64,000 nt of DNA from Aminivibrio pyruvatiphilus (GCF_004366815.1 NZ_SORI01000005.1:123230-187229); one strand, 5' to 3'; shown: positions 49,048 through 58,734, numbered from the stretch's first letter. Notes: generated by a model not told the origin, from the sequence alone. A program made the numbers and translations.

Positions 49048-49794
49048 ATGATAAAAATCCTTTCACTCGCAGTTCTTGCGGTTTTCCTCGCTGCCGGAGG
49101 GGCGTTTGCAGCAGAAGCAGCCCGGGTGTTCGAGGAAGACCGGTTTGAAACCTCCGCCGGAGAGGTGACCATCACCTTTATCGGCCACGGAACCCTGATG
49201 TTCTCTTTCGGCGGCAGGGTGCTCCACGTGGACCCCTACAGCAAGATCGCCGACTATTCAGCCCTTCCGAAGGCGGACGCCGTGCTGATAACCCACGAGC
49301 ACCAGGACCACCTGGACAGGGAAGCCCTGAAGCACATCGTCACCGATGAGACCGATATCGTGCTGAACGGAAAAAGCGCCGAAATTCTGGGCAGGGGAAG
49401 GGCTCTGAAAAACGGAGAGTCCACTGAACTGCTCGGCGTCAAAGTGGAAGCCGTTCCGGCCTACAACCTCGTTCACAAGCGGGACAACGGCCAGCCCTTC
49501 CATCCGAAGGGGGAGCACAACGGCTACGTTCTGAACTTCGGCGACACCCGGATCTACGTCGCGGGGGACACGGAGAACATACCCGAGATGAAGGATCTGA
49601 AGGATATCCGCATCGCTTTCCTTCCCATGAACCTTCCCTTCACCATGACGCCCGAAATGGCGGCGGACGGCGCCCTTTCTTTCCGGCCGAAAATCCTCTA
49701 CCCCTATCACTTCGGGCAGTCGGACACCGGAAAACTTGTTGAACTGCTCAAGGACAGCGGCATCGAGGTCCGGATACGAAAAATGGGGAGATAG
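49048..49794 (+). CDS. Exported metallo-beta-lactamase-fold hydrolase
   Basis: A 248-residue protein with a signal peptide (MIKILSLAVLAVFLAAGGAFA) and an MBL fold of the UlaG/YtkL type: TFIGHGTLMFSFGGRVLHVDP, the metal motif THEHQDHLD, YVAGDTENIPEM and YPYHFGQSD near the end. These proteins bind two metals and often act on lactones or phosphodiesters; the substrate is open. AGAGGAGGAG precedes ATG 49048; the 10-codon upstream frame overlaps the promoter. Confidence 0.82.
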   Translation: MIKILSLAVLAVFLAAGGAFAAEAARVFEEDRFETSAGEVTITFIGHGTLMFSFGGRVLHVDPYSKIADYSALPKADAVLITHEHQDHLDREALKHIVTDETDIVLNGKSAEILGRGRALKNGESTELLGVKVEAVPAYNLVHKRDNGQPFHPKGEHNGYVLNFGDTRIYVAGDTENIPEMKDLKDIRIAFLPMNLPFTMTPEMAADGALSFRPKILYPYHFGQSDTGKLVELLKDSGIEVRIRKMGR

Positions 49795-49808
49795 TTCCCG
49801 GGAATCCA

Positions 49809-49838
49809 GCGCCCCTCCGGCCGGAGGGGCGCTTTTTT
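49809..49838. terminator. Terminator between MBL and MFS genes
   Basis: GCGCCCCTCCGG is followed by its perfect complement and six T. The genes converge and the stop of the MFS gene falls at its edge. Confidence 0.85.
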
Positions 49839-50988
49839 ATTCCTGCCCTTTTCTCCCCGGCAGCCACATGATGGTGGTCATCACCGCGGTGGCGATACAG
49901 ATCAGGGTGAAGAGAAGAAAGGCCCGATGGGTGCCTAGAAGGGTGCAGCCGAACCCCATATACAGGGGAAGGATGAACCAGCTCAGGTCCATGGAGAAGT
50001 GGACCAGCGCCGAGGCTTTCGCCCGGAGGCGGGGCGCCGCGAGGTCCGCCGTGAGAGCGAGATGGGCGGGGTAGCCGTACCCCATGCCCATGCCGTAGAA
50101 AAATCCCCAGAGGACCAGCCCGAGGGAAGTGCGGGCGAAGGCGAGGCCGAGAAGGCAGAGGGCCATGATGAGGAAGGAGGGACCGGCGAAGACCGTTCTC
50201 TGGTACCGGTTGAAGAGGTTTCTTCCCGCCGTCCGGACGAAAAGGGCCCCCCCTCCGAGGGAGAAGATGAACCATGAGGGAACGAGTCCCTTTTCCATGA
50301 GCACCGTGCCGATGAAGACGATGGATGCGTCGCAGAGACCGAAGAAGAAGCAGGAGAAGACGATTTTTCCGGCCGGCGTTTCCCGGAAGAGGTCGCCGTA
50401 GGTCCCCCACTGCATTGACTGTCCCCGCCCGGAGGATCCCTGGTACCCTGCAGGCTGAAGCCGGAGGGCCAGTGAGAATGAAAGGGCGGCGGCGGCGAGG
50501 GGGAGGATCATGAAGAACCGGTCCAGGCCGCTCCGTACAAGATAGTCGGTGAGGGGAACCACGGTGAACATGGGAATGAGGCTTCCCACGGAGATGAGGA
50601 CGAATCCGAGCCCCCGCTTCGACTCCTCGATGACAAGGGCCTGGTAGGTGGTGAGGGCCACCATGAAAATGCTGTACGCAAGGCCCATGACCACCCGGAC
50701 CCCGACGAACCAGGCGAAGGCTCCCTGGTAGGCCTGGAGGGCCAGGGCGCAGGCGATGCAGACTCCCGACGACCAGATCATGCTCTTTCTCACGCCCATC
50801 CGTTCGGTGATCCAGCTCCCCACGGGGCGGACCGCCGTGGTGGCCGCATAGAAGACGCCGACGAGGATCCCTGCGGATGCGGCGGTGTACCCCCGGGCGG
50901 CGAGGTAGGGGGCGAGAAAGAAGAAGGCATTGGAATAGGAGTAGATGGCAAAATTGATAATCAAGAGGGACAGGATGAGCCGGTCCAT
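49837..50988 (-). CDS. MFS transporter (YnfM/AraJ-like)
   Basis: A 383-residue protein with about 12 membrane segments. The first loop has the MFS signature (PVGSWITERMGVRK, replaces GxxxDRxGRR), and VVMGLAYSIFMVALTTYQALV lies in TM4-5. The substrate is unknown. CAGGAGG stands before ATG 50988. It is transcribed alone, divergent from no gene (the diguanylate cyclase lies upstream on the same strand, 78 nt away). Confidence 0.78.
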   Translation of the reverse strand: MDRLILSLLIINFAIYSYSNAFFFLAPYLAARGYTAASAGILVGVFYAATTAVRPVGSWITERMGVRKSMIWSSGVCIACALALQAYQGAFAWFVGVRVVMGLAYSIFMVALTTYQALVIEESKRGLGFVLISVGSLIPMFTVVPLTDYLVRSGLDRFFMILPLAAAALSFSLALRLQPAGYQGSSGRGQSMQWGTYGDLFRETPAGKIVFSCFFFGLCDASIVFIGTVLMEKGLVPSWFIFSLGGGALFVRTAGRNLFNRYQRTVFAGPSFLIMALCLLGLAFARTSLGLVLWGFFYGMGMGYGYPAHLALTADLAAPRLRAKASALVHFSMDLSWFILPLYMGFGCTLLGTHRAFLLFTLICIATAVMTTIMWLPGRKGQE

Positions 50989-51066
50989 GATGAAAGCCTC
51001 CTGGGGCCGTTGTGGTCCGGGCTGACTCCGGACTGTGATGTATTGTATGCTCTCGGGGGAGTTTGT

Positions 51067-52125
51067 TCAATCGTTTCCGCCCGTCGCTGCCAGGTCGGGA
51101 ATGAGCCCGCCGCAGGACACGATGCATCCTTTCCCCTTTGATTTCGCCTGGTAGAGAGCAGTGTCCGCCTTTTTGAAGGCATCACCAGGAGAAGAGCCGC
51201 CCGGCGCGGAGGCCACCCCGAGGGATACGCTCAGGAACGGGGCGCAGCTTCTGACCTGGCGGCAGATGTTTTCCGCGATCAACAGGCCGTTGGTTTCCGG
51301 GCAGGCGGGAAGGAGGACGGCGAATTCGTCCCCACCGATCCTGCAGGCGATGTCGTCCCTCCGGACGGCCCTGGTGACGGCGGACGCCATTTTTTTCAGG
51401 GCATCGTCTCCCGCCTGGTGGCCGTGGGCATCGTTGATGTTCTTGAAATCGTCGAGATCGATGAGTATGAGGGTGACGCCGGTTCCTTCCAGGAGAAGCC
51501 GGGCGAGCTCCCCGTCAAAATGGCGCCGGTTGAAGAGGCCCGTGAGGGGGTCGCGGCTGGCCATGTCCCGCGCCTGCCGTTCGGCGTTTGACAGGGCGGC
51601 GAGTTCTCTTGATGTTTTTCGGTGCAGTCTGGAGAAGAAGAACATGCTGGAGACGATAAAAACATAGCAGATGGCCAGGTTTGCCGTTTCTCCCCGGAAG
51701 TCCCCGGAGAGGAGGAAGGTACCGATGAAGGAGAAGGCGTTGATCACGAGATAGGTGAAGAATACGTCCCGTCTCCGGAACTGCATGTAAACACCTGTCC
51801 CCAGGAGAGTGACGATATGCCGGAGGAGGAGGGTGAAGAATCCGGCCTCGAGGAAGGAAGCCCCCAGGGGAAGCAGGTTCAGGAACAGAAGTATGGGCGG
51901 AACGAAGCCCCGGACGGCCGAGGGGGGCATGGTGGTCATCCTGATGCGGAAAAACAGGAAGAGCAGGGCGAGGAAAAGGTCGAGTACTGCCAGAAGAGGG
52001 TATCCCATAAGCACATCGGCCCAGCCTGCGGCGAGAAACCAGACCGCGGTGATGACGCTGAGAAGACGGAGTGCGGGCAATTCTCTTTCGAGGCGGTTTC
52101 CCCGGTGAACGGTTCGGTATTCCAT
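51067..52125 (-). CDS. Membrane diguanylate cyclase (GGDEF)
   Basis: A 352-residue protein with about six hydrophobic segments (residues 20-175) and a C-terminal GGDEF domain (about 190-340): RDPLTGLFNRRHFD, LILIDLDDFKNINDAHGHQAGD, CRIGGDEFAVLLP. The active site is intact, and RRDD five residues before GGDEF is a product-inhibition I-site. It makes cyclic di-GMP in response to an unknown membrane or periplasmic signal. CAGGAGG precedes ATG 52125. It suggests c-di-GMP signalling in this organism. Confidence 0.9.
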   Translation of the reverse strand: MEYRTVHRGNRLERELPALRLLSVITAVWFLAAGWADVLMGYPLLAVLDLFLALLFLFFRIRMTTMPPSAVRGFVPPILLFLNLLPLGASFLEAGFFTLLLRHIVTLLGTGVYMQFRRRDVFFTYLVINAFSFIGTFLLSGDFRGETANLAICYVFIVSSMFFFSRLHRKTSRELAALSNAERQARDMASRDPLTGLFNRRHFDGELARLLLEGTGVTLILIDLDDFKNINDAHGHQAGDDALKKMASAVTRAVRRDDIACRIGGDEFAVLLPACPETNGLLIAENICRQVRSCAPFLSVSLGVASAPGGSSPGDAFKKADTALYQAKSKGKGCIVSCGGLIPDLAATGGND

Positions 52126-52183
52126 TGCAGCCTCCTGAATTTAGTTGACTGCCTGCGACAAGGATTATACCCTCCGGGAGGCG

Positions 52184-52224
52184 GGAAAAAAAGAGCCCTT
52201 TTCCGGCTTGGGCCGGAAAAGGGC
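52184..52224 (-). terminator. Terminator after the ferredoxin gene
   Basis: Read leftward, GCCCTTTTCCGGC pairs with its complement over 4 nt, followed by TC and a T run. Confidence 0.85.
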
Positions 52225-52248
52225 GGATTCAGCCTTTTCCGAAACGGA

Positions 52249-52419
52249 TTACTGGGTAATCGCGTTCACGGGGCAGACGGACACGCAGCTGCCGCACTCG
52301 ATGCAGCTCTCGTCCACGACTGCTTTGCCATCAACCATGGAAATTGATTCCACGGGGCAGGTGCCGACACAGGTCTCGCAACCCACGCATGCATCCTTGT
52401 CCACGACTGCTTTTGCCAT
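52249..52419 (-). CDS. 2[4Fe-4S] ferredoxin
   Basis: A 56-residue protein with two CxxCxxCxxxCP motifs: CVGCETCVGTCPVESI and CIECGSCVSVCPVNAI. It is a clostridial-type low-potential electron carrier for oxidoreductases of amino-acid fermentation and hydrogen production. ATG 52419 follows GAGGAGG. It stands alone between a terminator and gpsA. Confidence 0.95.
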   Translation of the reverse strand: MAKAVVDKDACVGCETCVGTCPVESISMVDGKAVVDESCIECGSCVSVCPVNAITQ

Positions 52420-52469
52420 TGTTCATTCCTCCTCGGATATAATCTGCTGGTACACTGTGCCGGTCCGGA

Positions 52470-53516
52470 TTATACCCCACTTTCTTTCTTCGGGCAACTT
52501 GAGGAACTCCAGAGAATGGCGGGCGGATATTCCGCTTTCGGGTCCCTGGTCAGCAGCCGTTCCAGTTCTTCCGCGGGAGAAGCTCCTTCGTAGAGCAGGC
52601 GGTGAACACCCCTGGAGATGGGCATGTCCACGGAAAGCTTCCGGGCGGCCTCGGTCACGGCCCGAACGGTAAAGGCTCCTTCCGCCACCTGCCCGATCTC
52701 CGTCCTCGCCTCCTCGAGGGAAAGTCCCCGGCCGAGAGCCATGCCGAGCCTGAAGTTTCTCGACTGGGTGCTGTAGCAGGTGAGAACCAGGTCTCCCATT
52801 CCCGCAAGGCCGGCGAGCGTCAGGGGGTGGGCCCCGAGGGCCTCGCCGAACCGCATGATTTCTGCAAGTCCCCTGCTGACCAGCGCCGCCCTCGCATTGT
52901 CCCCCAGCCCGAGGGACGAAGCCAGCCCGGAGGCGATGGCCATGATGTTCTTCACCGCCCCTCCCGTTTCTGTTCCGGTAACGTCATGGGAGGTATAGAG
53001 CCGGAGCCGGGTCGTATTGAGCAGGGACTGCCAGAAGAGGGCGGAACCGTCCTTTCCCGAGGCCACGGTCACCGCCGTGGGCAGGCCCCTTGCCACCTCT
53101 TCGGCGAAACTCGGGCCGGAGAGAACTGAATAGAGGGCACGGGGAAGAATTTCCCCCACGATCTCGCTGATCCGCTTCCCCGTGTCGATCTCGATGCCCT
53201 TTGCCACGTTGCAGATCTCCGTCCGGTCGGTGCAGAAGGACTCCAGGGCGGGGAGGAACCCCCGGAGCGTCTGGGTGGGGAGGGCCAGGATCCAGTAGTG
53301 GGAATGCAGGGCGGCCTCCGTGATGTCCGGTGTGGCTGAAATCCCTGCCGGGAGAGAAATCTCCCGGAGATAGTCGGGATTTGTCCCCGAGGCGTTGATT
53401 GCCCGTGCCTGCTCGCTCCTCCTGCACCAGAGGCAGACGGAGTGTCCCGAGGATGCCGCCGACGCCGCAAGCGCGGTGCCCCAGCTTCCTCCGCCGAAAA
53501 CCGTCAGGTCAGCCAT
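52470..53516 (-). CDS. gpsA: Glycerol-3-phosphate dehydrogenase [NAD(P)+]
   Basis: A 348-residue cytoplasmic enzyme with Rossmann loop VFGGGSWGTALA, NVAKGIEID, LSGPSFAEEVARGLPTAVTVAS, the catalytic Lys in GGAVKNIMAIASG, and GMGDLVLTCYSTQSRNF. It reduces dihydroxyacetone phosphate to sn-glycerol-3-phosphate for phospholipids. AAGGAGG precedes ATG 53516; the gene overlaps the MFS gene upstream by 8 nt, so they are translated together. Confidence 0.93.
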   Translation of the reverse strand: MADLTVFGGGSWGTALAASAASSGHSVCLWCRRSEQARAINASGTNPDYLREISLPAGISATPDITEAALHSHYWILALPTQTLRGFLPALESFCTDRTEICNVAKGIEIDTGKRISEIVGEILPRALYSVLSGPSFAEEVARGLPTAVTVASGKDGSALFWQSLLNTTRLRLYTSHDVTGTETGGAVKNIMAIASGLASSLGLGDNARAALVSRGLAEIMRFGEALGAHPLTLAGLAGMGDLVLTCYSTQSRNFRLGMALGRGLSLEEARTEIGQVAEGAFTVRAVTEAARKLSVDMPISRGVHRLLYEGASPAEELERLLTRDPKAEYPPAILWSSSSCPKKESGV

Positions 53517-54696
53517 GGTGTACCTCCTTTCGCTTCCAGTCCTTTTTTTCGGAATTGCCCGGCGTGAACAGAAGCAGCACCGAGCCCCCGAACATGAGGA
53601 TGCTTCCGGCGAGGATCGCCGGGACGAGGGACCCCGTCAGGTCCCGAAGAAATCCGGAGACCAGGGGAGCCACTACGGCAGACGACATGATGGTGCCGTT
53701 GAAAAAACCGATGGCGGCACCCATGGAGCCGGGGTGCCTTCTGCTGACGATGTCCCCGATCCACGCGACGGCGACCGGAGAGAATGCGGTGTTGCTGAAG
53801 AGGCCGAAGAAGAGCAGGGTGGCGATGATGGCCGGTGCGCTTTCCACCCTTGTGAGGAGGAATAGTGCGGCGGCGCTCACGGGAAGGACGAAGAGGGTTG
53901 TCCGTTTCCTTCCCAGGCGGTCGGAGAGCCTGCCCCAGAGGACTCCCCCGGGAAGGGCGGTCAGGGCGATGAGGCCGGTGTAGAGTCCCGACTGGTTGAG
54001 AGAGAAGCTCCGTTCCGCCTGGAGAAAGGTCGGGCCCCAGGTGGCCGCCGCCCAGAAACCGTACAGCGATGTGAAGGTGGCGATGTTGATCTTCCAGATG
54101 TCCCTGTCCCTGAACAGCTTTTTATACACCGCAAGGGAGGGGGAGCTTTCGTTCTTCACGTCGGGCAGGTATTTTTTGAACAGGGGGAGCATGAGGGCCG
54201 TGGGAACGGCGAGAAGAAGAAAGGGAGTCCTGTAGTTCCCGAAAAACTGGTACAGGGGGCCGCTCACAGCCATTCCGCCGAGAATGCCGAGGGCCATGCC
54301 CATGCCGATGAGTCCGGAGCTGATGCCCCGCTTTTCCGCCGGGACGGTGGAGAGCATGGTCCCGAAGCAGCAGGGGTAATAGGCTCCGGCGCCGAGTCCG
54401 TGGAGAGCCGAGAAGAAGACCAGGAGGGAGAAGGATGTACCGAAGAGGCCGAACCCGAGGATGCCGAGGCCGGAGAGGGCGAACATGGACATGAGTACCC
54501 GCTTCGCCCCCCACCTGTCGGCTGCGAGGCCGCTTGGAATCTGGAGCAGGACGTAGAAAAGGAAGTAGGCGCTGGTAATGGCTCCCGCCTGGGTGGAGGT
54601 TATTCCCAGGGTGTCGGCGATGACGGAAAGCAGGGGATACAGGGCGGTCCGATCGGCATAGAGAACGGCCCAGCCCAGGATAAGGGCAGCGATCAC
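53509..54696 (-). CDS. MFS transporter (organic-anion/sugar-phosphate-like)
   Basis: A 395-residue protein with about 12 helices. YADRTALYPLLSVIADTLGIT and QIPSGLAADRWGAKRVLMSM show the ACS/sialic-acid/glucarate-type MFS pattern, and GRLSDRLGRKRTTLF repeats the signature in the second half. The substrate is unknown. GTG 54696 follows GGGAGGA. It is co-transcribed with gpsA (8-nt overlap). Confidence 0.8.
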   Translation of the reverse strand: MIAALILGWAVLYADRTALYPLLSVIADTLGITSTQAGAITSAYFLFYVLLQIPSGLAADRWGAKRVLMSMFALSGLGILGFGLFGTSFSLLVFFSALHGLGAGAYYPCCFGTMLSTVPAEKRGISSGLIGMGMALGILGGMAVSGPLYQFFGNYRTPFLLLAVPTALMLPLFKKYLPDVKNESSPSLAVYKKLFRDRDIWKINIATFTSLYGFWAAATWGPTFLQAERSFSLNQSGLYTGLIALTALPGGVLWGRLSDRLGRKRTTLFVLPVSAAALFLLTRVESAPAIIATLLFFGLFSNTAFSPVAVAWIGDIVSRRHPGSMGAAIGFFNGTIMSSAVVAPLVSGFLRDLTGSLVPAILAGSILMFGGSVLLLFTPGNSEKKDWKRKEVHHG

Positions 54697-54837
54697 GATA
54701 AATTCCTCCCGGAGTGATGGTGTACGGACTATTGTATCCCTTTTTCCGGCGAAGAGAGGGCGGAAATTGCCAGACTTCCCCCGGAGGGCTAAAATGCTTT
54801 CATATAGTTTATCTGCATCCGGGAAGGAGACATGGAA

Positions 54838-55977
54838 ATGGCGCCGGACGACATGGCCATGAGACTGAAGGAGATCCAGGACAAGGTGAGCGAATCCCTG
54901 CAGTACAGCATCGACAGCCTGGCCACTCTCCGGGAGGAGGAGCGGGAGCGCCTTTTCGAGATCCGCACCCGCCGGGAGAGCGTGCAGAAGGAGCTGAACG
55001 AAGTTATTGTCGCCTCGGAGAAGGCGGAGGCGGAATACAGGCGCTCAAGGCAGATCCTCCTCGATGCGTCCAGGTCCGGGGACGAGTCCAGGGAAAAAGA
55101 GGCCTACGAGCGGGCCATGAACCTCATGAAAATCCGCGGCGCCTTCGAGGAGAGGGAAAAGCACCTCGCCGCCCAGCGGGATGACCTTGACCGGGAGGAG
55201 CGCCGAATCGAACGGCTCATCACAAGGAGCGAGGAGATGGGCAACCGGTTCAGGGTGGTGCTCAATCTCCTCAACTTCAGCATCGAGGGCGAAGAAAACG
55301 GCTCTCTTTCTCCCGAGCAGAGAGATTTCAGCGCGGGGCTCCTGCTTGCGGAAAGGGAAAGCGTATCCCTCGCCCGGGAGCTCCATGACGGGCCGATCCA
55401 GAAGTTTTCCGCCGCAGGCCTCATGATCGATCTTGCCGGTGAGTTTCTCTCCAGGGGTGATTTCGGAAAAGCCAGGGAAGAACTGGCCAGAACCCGCTCC
55501 CACATCGGGGACGCCCTGGAGGAATTCCGCTCCTTCCTCTTCCAGCTCAACCCTACGGGACTCAAGGACGGCTTCGACGTGGCCCTGAACCGTCTCGTCT
55601 CCCAGACTTCCGCCGTTTCCGGGGCGGACGTGCGCTATGCCGTGGAAGGGCAGTCAGACCGGCTTTCCCTTCCCCTGAGGACCGCAGTGTTCAAGATAAT
55701 CCAGCAGGCTGTGGTCAACGCGGTGAAGAACGGCCGGGCACACCGCATAAGGATACTGGTGAGCATCGGGCGGGAGATGCTCCGGGTGAAGGTGGTCGAC
55801 GACGGGCTGGGCTTCGACGTTGAAAAAGTGCGCAGCGAGGCGGAGGAAAAGGGTACATGGGGGCTGATGAACATGGAAGACCGGGCCTCCATGATAGGGG
55901 GAGAACTCACCATCGCGAGCGAGCCCGGTAAAGGGACCAGCGTCTCCCTGTCGGTGCCCGTACCCCTTCCCAGATAG
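54838..55977 (+). CDS. DegS-like cytoplasmic sensor histidine kinase
   Basis: A 379-residue kinase without membrane segments. Residues 1-165 form a long charged coiled coil as in DegS. The HisKA_3 motif ARELHDGPIQKF carries the phospho-acceptor His, and the ATPase has QQAVVNAVKNGRA (N box), VVDDGLGFD (G1), GLMNMEDRA and GKGTSVSLS (G2). The partner response regulator is not adjacent. I choose ATG 54838, eight nt after AAGGAG; ATG 54832 would be too close. Confidence 0.82.
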   Translation: MAPDDMAMRLKEIQDKVSESLQYSIDSLATLREEERERLFEIRTRRESVQKELNEVIVASEKAEAEYRRSRQILLDASRSGDESREKEAYERAMNLMKIRGAFEEREKHLAAQRDDLDREERRIERLITRSEEMGNRFRVVLNLLNFSIEGEENGSLSPEQRDFSAGLLLAERESVSLARELHDGPIQKFSAAGLMIDLAGEFLSRGDFGKAREELARTRSHIGDALEEFRSFLFQLNPTGLKDGFDVALNRLVSQTSAVSGADVRYAVEGQSDRLSLPLRTAVFKIIQQAVVNAVKNGRAHRIRILVSIGREMLRVKVVDDGLGFDVEKVRSEAEEKGTWGLMNMEDRASMIGGELTIASEPGKGTSVSLSVPVPLPR

Positions 55978-55981
55978 GCGA

Positions 55982-56014
55982 AAGGGCCGCTCCCTTCCGG
56001 GGCGGCCCTTTTTT
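55982..56014. terminator. Terminator between DegS-like and typA genes
   Basis: AAGGGCCGC pairs with GCGGCCCTT over about 12 nt and is followed by T bases; the genes converge. Confidence 0.8.
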
Positions 56015-57894
56015 CATGCGGACAGTTTTTTCGCGGCTTTTCTCCGTTCCCCGTCGTCGAGGATGATCTTCCTCAGCCGGATGGACTTGGGGGTCACTTC
56101 CACCAGCTCGTCCTCCGCAATCCACTCCAGCGCCTTTTCGAGGCCCATCCTCCGCGGCACGTCGAGCTTCACCGTGAAGTCCTTCGTGGAGGACCGGTGG
56201 TTCGTGGCCTGCTTCCGCTTCGTGGGGTTGCAGGGCATGTCGCTGGGACGGGAATTCTCGCCCACGATCATCCCGGTGTAGATTTTGTCCATGGGAGAGA
56301 CGAACAGGGTGCCCCTCTCCTGGAGGTTCTCCAGCTGGTAGCTCGTGGCCTCCCCGGTATCGAGGCTCACCAGGGCGCCCCTGCTGCGGGGGGTTATCTC
56401 CCCCGTCCAGGGGGAATACCCTGAGAAACGGGAAGACATGATGCCCAGGCCCCGGGTATCGGTGAGGAACTCGCCCCGGTAGCCGATGAGTCCCCGGGTG
56501 GGGATGTTGAAGAAAATGCGCATGAGCCCGGTACGGAGGTTCTGGATCTCCTTCACCCGGGCCTTCCGCCTCGAGAGCTTTTCAAACACCACGCCCTGGT
56601 ATTCCTCCGGGATGTCCACCACCAGATCCTCCATGGGCTCGTGAAGGGCGCCGCCGATCTCCTCGGTGATCACCTCGGGCTTGGAGACGCAGAACTCCAT
56701 GCCTTCCCGGCGCATCTCCTCGATGAGGATGGCCAGCTGCAGCTCTCCCCGGCCGGAGACCTTCACTCCGTCCGGCCGTCCCAGGTCTTCCATCCGAAGG
56801 GCCACGTTGACGTGCATCTCCCGTTCCAGCCTCGCCTTGAGCTGCCGGAGGGTGATGGCCTGTCCCTCCTGCCCGGAGAAGGGGCCGTTGTTCACCAGGA
56901 AGAACATGGAGACCGTGGGTTCTTCTATGTCGAGGGGCGGAAGGGCCTGCCCCTCGAGCTCGGATGAGGAGAAAGTATCCCCGATGCCGATTTCCTTCGG
57001 CCCGGAGATCCAGACGATGTCTCCCGCCGAGGCTTCTTCAACTTCAAGGCGCTCCAGTCCCCGGGTGACGAAAATCTGGACGGCCTTTGTGCGTTCCGAC
57101 TCCGTGACGGAGAAATTTTCGTTTTCCTTGTCGGAAGGGTTTTCCCAGCGGGTGGCCATGCGGAGAAACTCTTCACCCTTCCGGATTTTTCCCTGGAGGA
57201 TCTTCCCGCAGCCCATCCGGCCGGTGTATTCGTTCCATGCCAGGGTGCTCACCTGCATTCTGAAGGGAGCCTCCTCGTCGGCCAGCGGGGGCTGAACGCA
57301 GCGGATGACGGCCTCAAACAGGGCGTCCATTCCCTTCGACTCTCCGCCCTCGATCTCCGAGAGATCCGAAACGGCCCATCCCGCAAGGCCTGAACCGTAG
57401 AGCACGGGGAAATCCGCCTGCTCCTCTGTGGCCCCGAGCTCGAAGAAGAGGTCGAAGGTGGCGTTGAGAGCAAGGACCGGGTCAGCTTCCTTGCGGTCCA
57501 CCTTGTTGATGTAGACGAGGGGTTTCAGTCCCATGCGGAGCGCGTGGGACAGGACGTACCGGGTCTGGGGCATGGGACCTTCGCCGGCGTCCACGAGAAG
57601 GAGTACCGAGTCCACCGTGGAAAGGATGCGCTCCACTTCCCCGGAGAAATCGGCGTGGCCGGGAGTGTCGATGATGTTGATGCGGCAGCCCTTCCATTCC
57701 ACCGTGCAGTGCTTGGCCCGGATGGTGATGCCCTTTTCCCGCTCGAGCTCGTTGTTGTCCATGATCCGTTCTTCAACCCGGGCGTTTTCCCGGAAAACCT
57801 GGGCTGCCCTGAAAATGGAGTCGATGAGGGTGGTCTTGCCGTGGTCGATGTGGGCGATGATGGCGATGTTGCGTATGTGTTCCGCTCTTTTCAT
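56014..57894 (-). CDS. typA: TypA/BipA ribosome-associated GTPase
   Basis: A 626-residue translational GTPase. G1 is HIDHGKTTLID, the switch phrase is EREKGITIRAK, G3 DTPGHADF, G4 NKVDR; EF-G-like domains III and V follow, and then the TypA C-terminal domain with TPRGLIGYRGEFLTDTRG and SRFSGYSPWTGEI. It binds the 70S A site and helps ribosome assembly and stress adaptation. ATG 57894 fits the family start MKRAEHIRNIAIIAHID; the 22-codon extension is not family-like. Confidence 0.95.
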   Translation of the reverse strand: MKRAEHIRNIAIIAHIDHGKTTLIDSIFRAAQVFRENARVEERIMDNNELEREKGITIRAKHCTVEWKGCRINIIDTPGHADFSGEVERILSTVDSVLLLVDAGEGPMPQTRYVLSHALRMGLKPLVYINKVDRKEADPVLALNATFDLFFELGATEEQADFPVLYGSGLAGWAVSDLSEIEGGESKGMDALFEAVIRCVQPPLADEEAPFRMQVSTLAWNEYTGRMGCGKILQGKIRKGEEFLRMATRWENPSDKENENFSVTESERTKAVQIFVTRGLERLEVEEASAGDIVWISGPKEIGIGDTFSSSELEGQALPPLDIEEPTVSMFFLVNNGPFSGQEGQAITLRQLKARLEREMHVNVALRMEDLGRPDGVKVSGRGELQLAILIEEMRREGMEFCVSKPEVITEEIGGALHEPMEDLVVDIPEEYQGVVFEKLSRRKARVKEIQNLRTGLMRIFFNIPTRGLIGYRGEFLTDTRGLGIMSSRFSGYSPWTGEITPRSRGALVSLDTGEATSYQLENLQERGTLFVSPMDKIYTGMIVGENSRPSDMPCNPTKRKQATNHRSSTKDFTVKLDVPRRMGLEKALEWIAEDELVEVTPKSIRLRKIILDDGERRKAAKKLSA

Positions 57895-58086
57895 AAAATA
57901 TCCGTTCCTCCGGTGCAGTCGGACTTGGTGGTTCTTCTCTGCAGGGGAAAAATGATACATCCTGCGGAAATGAAATGCAAGAGTATTCCGCTGAAATCAG
58001 AAACCTGAATCATAATGGAAGCCGCCGTGCCTGCCGGTCATGGGCAACGCCCGGGAAAGCGCCGTTCCCTGCGGGCCCGGTTTCCG

Positions 58087-58416
58087 TCAAAGTAGGCTCT
58101 GTATCGACCGTTCGAGCTCGTCCCGGGCAGGAACGCCCTCGAAGGCCTTCCTGCCGTTCAGTATCCAGACGGGGTCCGTCCCCCGGACCCTGTACCGGAA
58201 AAGGTCGAAAAAGGAGAAGATGCTTCTCGGATCCATGACCGAAATATCGACCCTGTCGCCGAAGGTTTCCCTGATGCCCGAAAGGAGAGCGCTGATGTCA
58301 GCCATGGTGTCCTGTCTCCCCTCGACCTGCTCGCCTCCCGGTATGTAGGCACCGCAGCCTCCGCTGCCGCCGGAGGAACTGCGTTCCATGATCAGTTTCA
58401 GCTTGATCTGCGCCAT
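58087..58416 (-). CDS. Small protein of unknown function, copy 1 (109 aa, thioredoxin-like?)
   Basis: A 109-residue protein: LKLIMERSSSGGSGGCGAYIPGG (a Gly-rich loop with one Cys), then VDISVMDPRSIFSFFDLFRYRV and DPVWILNGRKAFEGVPARDEL. The second half looks like the end of a thioredoxin fold (beta strand, cis-Pro-like 'DPVWILNGRK', helix), which would make it a one-Cys redox or metallochaperone-like protein. I cannot name a family. About 80% of the residues match the copy at 59798, in the same orientation. The upstream ribosome-site region GGAGGCGGAGAA is shared too. Confidence 0.7.
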   Translation of the reverse strand: MAQIKLKLIMERSSSGGSGGCGAYIPGGEQVEGRQDTMADISALLSGIRETFGDRVDISVMDPRSIFSFFDLFRYRVRGTDPVWILNGRKAFEGVPARDELERSIQSLL

Positions 58417-58734
58417 GTTCTCCGCCTCCTTCTCAATTATAAAAACATTACACCAAAAAAACGGAAATAAGAACTCTGTTTTTCTGCGGATTTTTTCATC
58501 CGGAGCGGAACGGTTTGATCTGATTCCGCCCTGGAAACAATCACTCCGGACTCTTCGGGGAAGGGCGTAACGGCCGTGTTTGATGTGACGTCAACCTTCC
58601 CGCTTCGGGTCATACCCTTTCTCTTCCGGAACGGAATGATTTCGAAAAAATGGCTGATTTTTTAAATTGCATTGTAAGGGTGATACACTGTCTGGCAAAT
58701 GGAGGCCTGTTGTTAGGTTTTCTGCCGTGGGGGG
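58417..58734. other. Gap between copy 1 of the duplicated gene and the ROK gene
   Basis: No gene is seen. A TATAAT lies on the leftward strand (58436-58441), 20 nt before the 109-aa start. The right part is AT-rich and should hold the ROK promoter. Confidence 0.4.
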
